From an uncultured Collinsella sp. (lineage in GTDB: Bacteria; Actinomycetota; Coriobacteriia; Coriobacteriales; Coriobacteriaceae), in assembly GCA_900542825.1 (NCBI GenBank), contig UQOY01000014.1, positions 1 to 43,364 on the forward strand: a DNA stretch of 43,364 nucleotides, in the 5' to 3' direction. Numbering within the stretch: the stretch's first letter is position 1; each line of letters opens with the position of its first letter. Below are positions 40,819-43,364 of this stretch, piece by piece. The translations under genes and the position numbers were made by a program. Under the pieces are notes generated by a model. The model made no database searches and had not been told where the DNA came from. It saw only the letters and a list, made by a program, of their open reading frames with translations.

Positions 40819-41394
40819 GTGAGTACCCGCAGCGCCACGAACAAGCGCACGCAATCCCGTGAGGTTACCGGGGTTGCGCGCAAGTCCGCCGCATCCGCCA
40901 AGCCCGCTCGTCAGGCAGCGAGTTCTGTTCACGTCGTGCCGGCATCATCCAAGGCACGCCGCAAGGAGCTCGAGAAGGGCGAGAGCCTCGAGGGCCTCTC
41001 TAAAGAGGAGAAGCGCGCCCGCAAGGCCAAGCAGCGCGCCAAGGAGGATCGCATCTACACGGTGTCGAATATCCTTCTCAAGCAGGATGAGGACTACACC
41101 AAGCGCCGCCGTATTTGGTGGGCTGTGCTCGCTATCGGCATGGTGCTCGTCGTGGCAATTTGGGCTTCGCTCTACTTCGCTCCCGGCGGCACGGTGTCCA
41201 GTCCTGTTCAGATGGTCGGCATCGTTTTGTCCTATGTCATCATCCTGGGTGACTTTATCTATGACTTCGCTCGTATTCGTCCCTTGCGCAACATGTACCG
41301 CGCGCAGGCCGAGGGCATGTCCGACAACAAGCTCAACGCTGTTATCGAGCGTTCGGCTGCCGAGGAGGACAAGAAGGCCTCTAAGAAGAAGTAG
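40819..41394 (+). CDS. Basic membrane protein following purC
   Basis: A 191-residue protein with a GTG start abutting the purC stop. The first half is very basic and rich in Ala, Lys, Arg and Glu (about 1-95) and probably cytoplasmic. Two membrane segments follow (about 98-118 and 131-151). The tail is charged and ends in KKASKKK. No family was recognised. Confidence 0.72.
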   Translation: MSTRSATNKRTQSREVTGVARKSAASAKPARQAASSVHVVPASSKARRKELEKGESLEGLSKEEKRARKAKQRAKEDRIYTVSNILLKQDEDYTKRRRIWWAVLAIGMVLVVAIWASLYFAPGGTVSSPVQMVGIVLSYVIILGDFIYDFARIRPLRNMYRAQAEGMSDNKLNAVIERSAAEEDKKASKKK

Positions 41395-41424
41395 CGTTAC
41401 AACCTATAGATATCGCTAAGATAT

Positions 41425-41455
41425 AAGGCGCGTCGTTTTTGCGGCGCGCCTTTTT
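41425..41455 (+). terminator. Terminator after the purC operon
   Basis: An 8-bp stem (AAGGCGCG / CGCGCCTT) with a 12-nt loop is followed by TTTT. It separates the purC unit from the aminopeptidase gene. Confidence 0.85.
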
Positions 41456-41483
41456 ACTGTCCTACAGATAGATGGAGTGGCAC

Positions 41484-42764
41484 ATGATTCGAGCTGCCCT
41501 AACGGTCGAGGAAGCTCTTGAGGGCATGAAGACCCTTGAGCCCAAGATCAAAAATTATGCACGTCTCGTTGTCCGCAAGGGCGTAAACGTTAAGCCCGGC
41601 CAGGAGGTCGTCGTTCAGTCTCCCGTCGAGTGCGCGTCATTTGCGCGCGTGGTGGTTGCGGAGGCTTATGACGCCGGCGCCGGTCACGTGACGGTCATCT
41701 GGGCCGACGATGCCGTGACGAGGCTTACGTACGAGCATGTCGAGAAAAGTTACTTTGAGCAGACGCCCGAGTGGAAGCGCATGCAGTTGGATTCGTTGGC
41801 CCAGGACGGCGCCTGCTTTATCTTTATCGAGGGTGCCGATCCCGCTGCTCTGAAGGGTATTGACCCCGCCAAGCCTGCCGCGGCATCCAAGGCAAGGAAC
41901 ACGCAGTGCAAGATTTTCCGCCGCGGACTGGATTACAACATTAACCCGTGGTGCATTGCCGGTGCGCCGGTTGTTGCCTGGGCGCGCGAGGTGTTCTCGG
42001 ATGATCCGGATGAGGTTGCAGTCTACAAGCTGTGGAACGCGATTCTGCATACGGCCCGTGCTGACGGCCAAGACCCGGAGAGTGACTGGGAGCTTCACGA
42101 TGCGGCGTTTGAAAAGAACCTGCGCTTTCTGAACGAGAACCGTTTCGACTGTCTGCGCTATACCGCTTCGAATGGAACCGACCTGGTAATTGGTATGACG
42201 AAGGGGCATGAGTGGGCCGGCGGTAAGGGTGAGACCCCCGACGGTCATCCCTTCTTCCCCAACATCCCCACCGAGGAGGTTTTCACCTCGCCCGATCGCA
42301 TGCGCGCCGACGGTATCGTGTACTCGGCCATGCCGCTCATCCACCACGGCAACAAGGTCGATGATTTTTGGATTAAGTTCGAGAACGGTCGTGTGGTGGA
42401 TTACGACGCCCGCGTGGGCAAGGCGACGCTCGCAAGCATCATCGATACCGACGAGGGCGCTGCTCACCTGGGAGAAGCCGCGCTCATTTCCAAGAACACG
42501 CCGATTCGCGAAAGCGGCATCCTGTTCTACGACACGCTCTATGACGAGAATGCTAGCTGCCATCTTGCGCTGGGAGTCGGCTTCCCCGAGTGCATCGAGG
42601 GTGGATATGATATGTCCAAAGAGGAGCTCTTGGAGCATGGCGTCAACGTTTCGAGCACGCACGTCGATTTTATGATCGGTACGGACGACATCGATATTGT
42701 GGGCATTACGCCCGATGGACGCGAAGTTGTGATTTTCCAGAACGGCCAATGGAGTTGGGAATAG
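41484..42764 (+). CDS. M29-family aminopeptidase
   Basis: A 426-residue metallo-aminopeptidase of the thermophilic-aminopeptidase (M29) group. ATG 41484 was chosen over 41472 because GGAG (41474-41477) lies 6 bp upstream. The N-terminal domain has NVKPGQEVVVQSPVECASFAR. The metal-binding part includes the family motif FPNIPTEEVFTSPD, then the HLALG-like CHLALGVGFPE, and ends with STHVDFMIG. The C-terminal end overlaps the tRNA-Lys promoter. Confidence 0.93.
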   Translation: MIRAALTVEEALEGMKTLEPKIKNYARLVVRKGVNVKPGQEVVVQSPVECASFARVVVAEAYDAGAGHVTVIWADDAVTRLTYEHVEKSYFEQTPEWKRMQLDSLAQDGACFIFIEGADPAALKGIDPAKPAAASKARNTQCKIFRRGLDYNINPWCIAGAPVVAWAREVFSDDPDEVAVYKLWNAILHTARADGQDPESDWELHDAAFEKNLRFLNENRFDCLRYTASNGTDLVIGMTKGHEWAGGKGETPDGHPFFPNIPTEEVFTSPDRMRADGIVYSAMPLIHHGNKVDDFWIKFENGRVVDYDARVGKATLASIIDTDEGAAHLGEAALISKNTPIRESGILFYDTLYDENASCHLALGVGFPECIEGGYDMSKEELLEHGVNVSSTHVDFMIGTDDIDIVGITPDGREVVIFQNGQWSWE

Positions 42765-42783
42765 TCCCAGACCGTGGTACAAT
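42755..42783 (+). promoter_or_regulatory. tRNA-Lys promoter
   Basis: A -35-like box TTGGGA (42755-42760) and a -10 box TACAAT (42778-42783) with the ideal 17-bp spacer. The -35 lies inside the last codons of the aminopeptidase gene. Confidence 0.65.
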
Positions 42784-42792
42784 GCCACCCGC

Positions 42793-42865
42793 GGGCCGTT
42801 AGCTCAGCTGGCAGAGCAGGGGACTTTTAATCCCAAGGTCCAGGGTTCGAACCCCTGACGGCCCA
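42793..42865 (+). tRNA. tRNA-Lys (anticodon UUU)
   Basis: The acceptor stem is GGGCCGT / ACGGCCC with discriminator A. The anticodon loop CTTTTAA gives UUU. The T-arm is AGGGTTCGAACCCCT. The bases after the discriminator are CCC, not CCA, so CCA is not encoded here, although the duplicated tail at 43028-43047 does carry CCA. Position 27-43 of the anticodon stem is a G-A mismatch. Confidence 0.96.
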
Positions 42866-42880
42866 CCCAAAGATTGTTGA

Positions 42881-42910
42881 GACGGTCAACTTCGGTTGGC
42901 CGTCTTTTTT
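42881..42910 (+). terminator. tRNA-Lys terminator
   Basis: A 10-bp stem (GACGGTCAAC / GTTGGCCGTC, one G-T pair) with a TTCG tetraloop is followed by TTTTTT. A classical intrinsic terminator. Confidence 0.92.
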
Positions 42911-43055
42911 GTCGCCCCTTCATGGGTTCGAACCCGAAAGGGCGCGGAGCTGAGGAAACGCGTGAGCGTTTGCCAGCGCAGCGCGCGAGGCGCGAAAGCG
43001 CCGCAGCGGCCGCCTGCGGAGCAGGCTGAACCCCTGACGGCCCACCATAGAATAG

Positions 43056-43087
43056 AAAAGCGACTGGCGGATGCCGGCCGCTTTTTT
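43056..43087 (+). terminator. Second terminator after the duplicated tRNA-Lys tail
   Basis: A stem (AAAAGCG / CGCTTTT, one mismatch, then CTGGC / GCCGG) with a GGAT loop is followed by a T-run. Its sequence differs from the first terminator although its position relative to the tail copy is the same. Confidence 0.8.
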
Positions 43088-43112
43088 GTTGCCGCGACGC
43101 GGGTTCGAACCC

Positions 43113-43364
43113 GATCTTCTCTATATAAGGACGCCTGGCGGTCAAAACCAGCCTTTTACCGACAGGAAATCAAAAGATGATGACTTTAGAGTAAAGTAGC
43201 GCACCACAGATGACCGATGCCTCAATACCTATAAACCAGCTGGTCATCGCCAATACCAGAAGCCGATGCTTCAGATATGACTTCAGTGGAACAACTGAAG
43301 GATCGATTTATTTGTGAACAAAATATGGAGTGCCAGATTCCCGCCCACGGGGCCCCTCCGGTCT
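43113..43364. other. Right end of the window, no gene seen
   Basis: The 317 bp from 43048 to the end contain no supported gene. After the second T-arm palindrome the sequence becomes more AT-rich and unlike its neighbours. A small hairpin CTTCAGT-GGAACA-ACTGAAG lies near 43291-43310. It could be a promoter region for a gene outside the window or remnant sequence. Confidence 0.4.

Larger units (their letters stand above)
42849..43112. repeat. tRNA-Lys-associated tail-duplication element
   Basis: The last 19 bases up to the second C after the discriminator (42849-42867) recur exactly at 43028-43046, 179 bp later, where they are followed by A, completing CCA. Between the copies lie the terminator (42881-42910), a T-arm-like palindrome GGGTTCGAACCC (from 42924), and hairpins AAACGC-GTGA-GCGTTT (42956-42971), GGCGC-GAAA-GCGCC (42989-43002) and GCCTGC-GGA-GCAGGC (43012-43026), the last ending one base before the tail copy. 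The second tail copy is followed by another terminator (43056-43087) and another GGGTTCGAACCC palindrome. The middle section aligns with the tRNA-Gly element. Confidence 0.8.

Noticed and set aside
1..43364. CRISPR arrays, transposase genes and rRNA genes
   Set aside because: No regularly spaced repeat array of CRISPR type, no transposase or integrase protein motif and no rRNA sequence was recognised.

Overview
The window is the origin-proximal region of a high-GC Gram-positive chromosome. I infer a member of the Coriobacteriia, most likely Collinsella. The basis is the gene order on both sides of the origin, the actinobacterial GC bias, a sortase-anchored surface protein, a short YidC next to YidD and RnpA, and GTG starts with strong Shine-Dalgarno sequences. 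The genus is an inference from gene content; no database search was run.

Left arm (178-11310, all minus strand): gyrA, gyrB, a DUF721 gene, recF, dnaN and dnaA. Immediately upstream of dnaA lies an unusual gene that joins a GHKL ATPase domain, a Gln/Pro-rich linker and a winged-helix-like C-terminus. Right arm (11656-16693, plus strand): rpmH, rnpA, yidD, yidC, khpB/jag, rsmG, three perfect parS sites, parA, parB and a small membrane-protein gene. The two arms diverge from 11311-11655. That gap and the dnaN-dnaA gap share a repeated 14-mer containing TTTTCAACA, a candidate non-canonical DnaA box, so oriC is probably here, possibly in two parts.

Middle (16887-30866): rlmN, ddl, a DnaQ-DinG helicase whose start overlaps ddl, two tandem WYL-domain regulators, a very long membrane protein with the two halves of an M28 peptidase fold separated by about 650 low-complexity residues, a single-pass small protein, and a thioester-domain, SpaA-repeat, LPXTG adhesin.

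Right part (31164-42865): tRNA-Gly(CCC), purB, an operon pairing a periplasmic binding protein with a membrane GGDEF protein, a TSCPD-domain protein overlapping a Tat lipoprotein, an OmpR-type two-component pair, purC, a basic membrane protein, an M29-type aminopeptidase and tRNA-Lys(UUU).

The most unusual non-coding signal is at the two tRNA genes. Each is followed by its terminator, an inverted T-arm, a GC-rich string of small hairpins alignable between the two loci, and then a second copy of the last 18-19 bases of that same tRNA. The two elements (repeat spacing 192 and 179 bp) look like one family of short tRNA-tail-duplicating repeats. Other points are the ATPase/winged-helix gene beside dnaA, the split M28 protein, a 107-bp imperfect palindrome covering the gyrB stop codon, and a GyrA quinolone pocket carrying Tyr and Glu where E. 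coli has Ser83 and Asp87.
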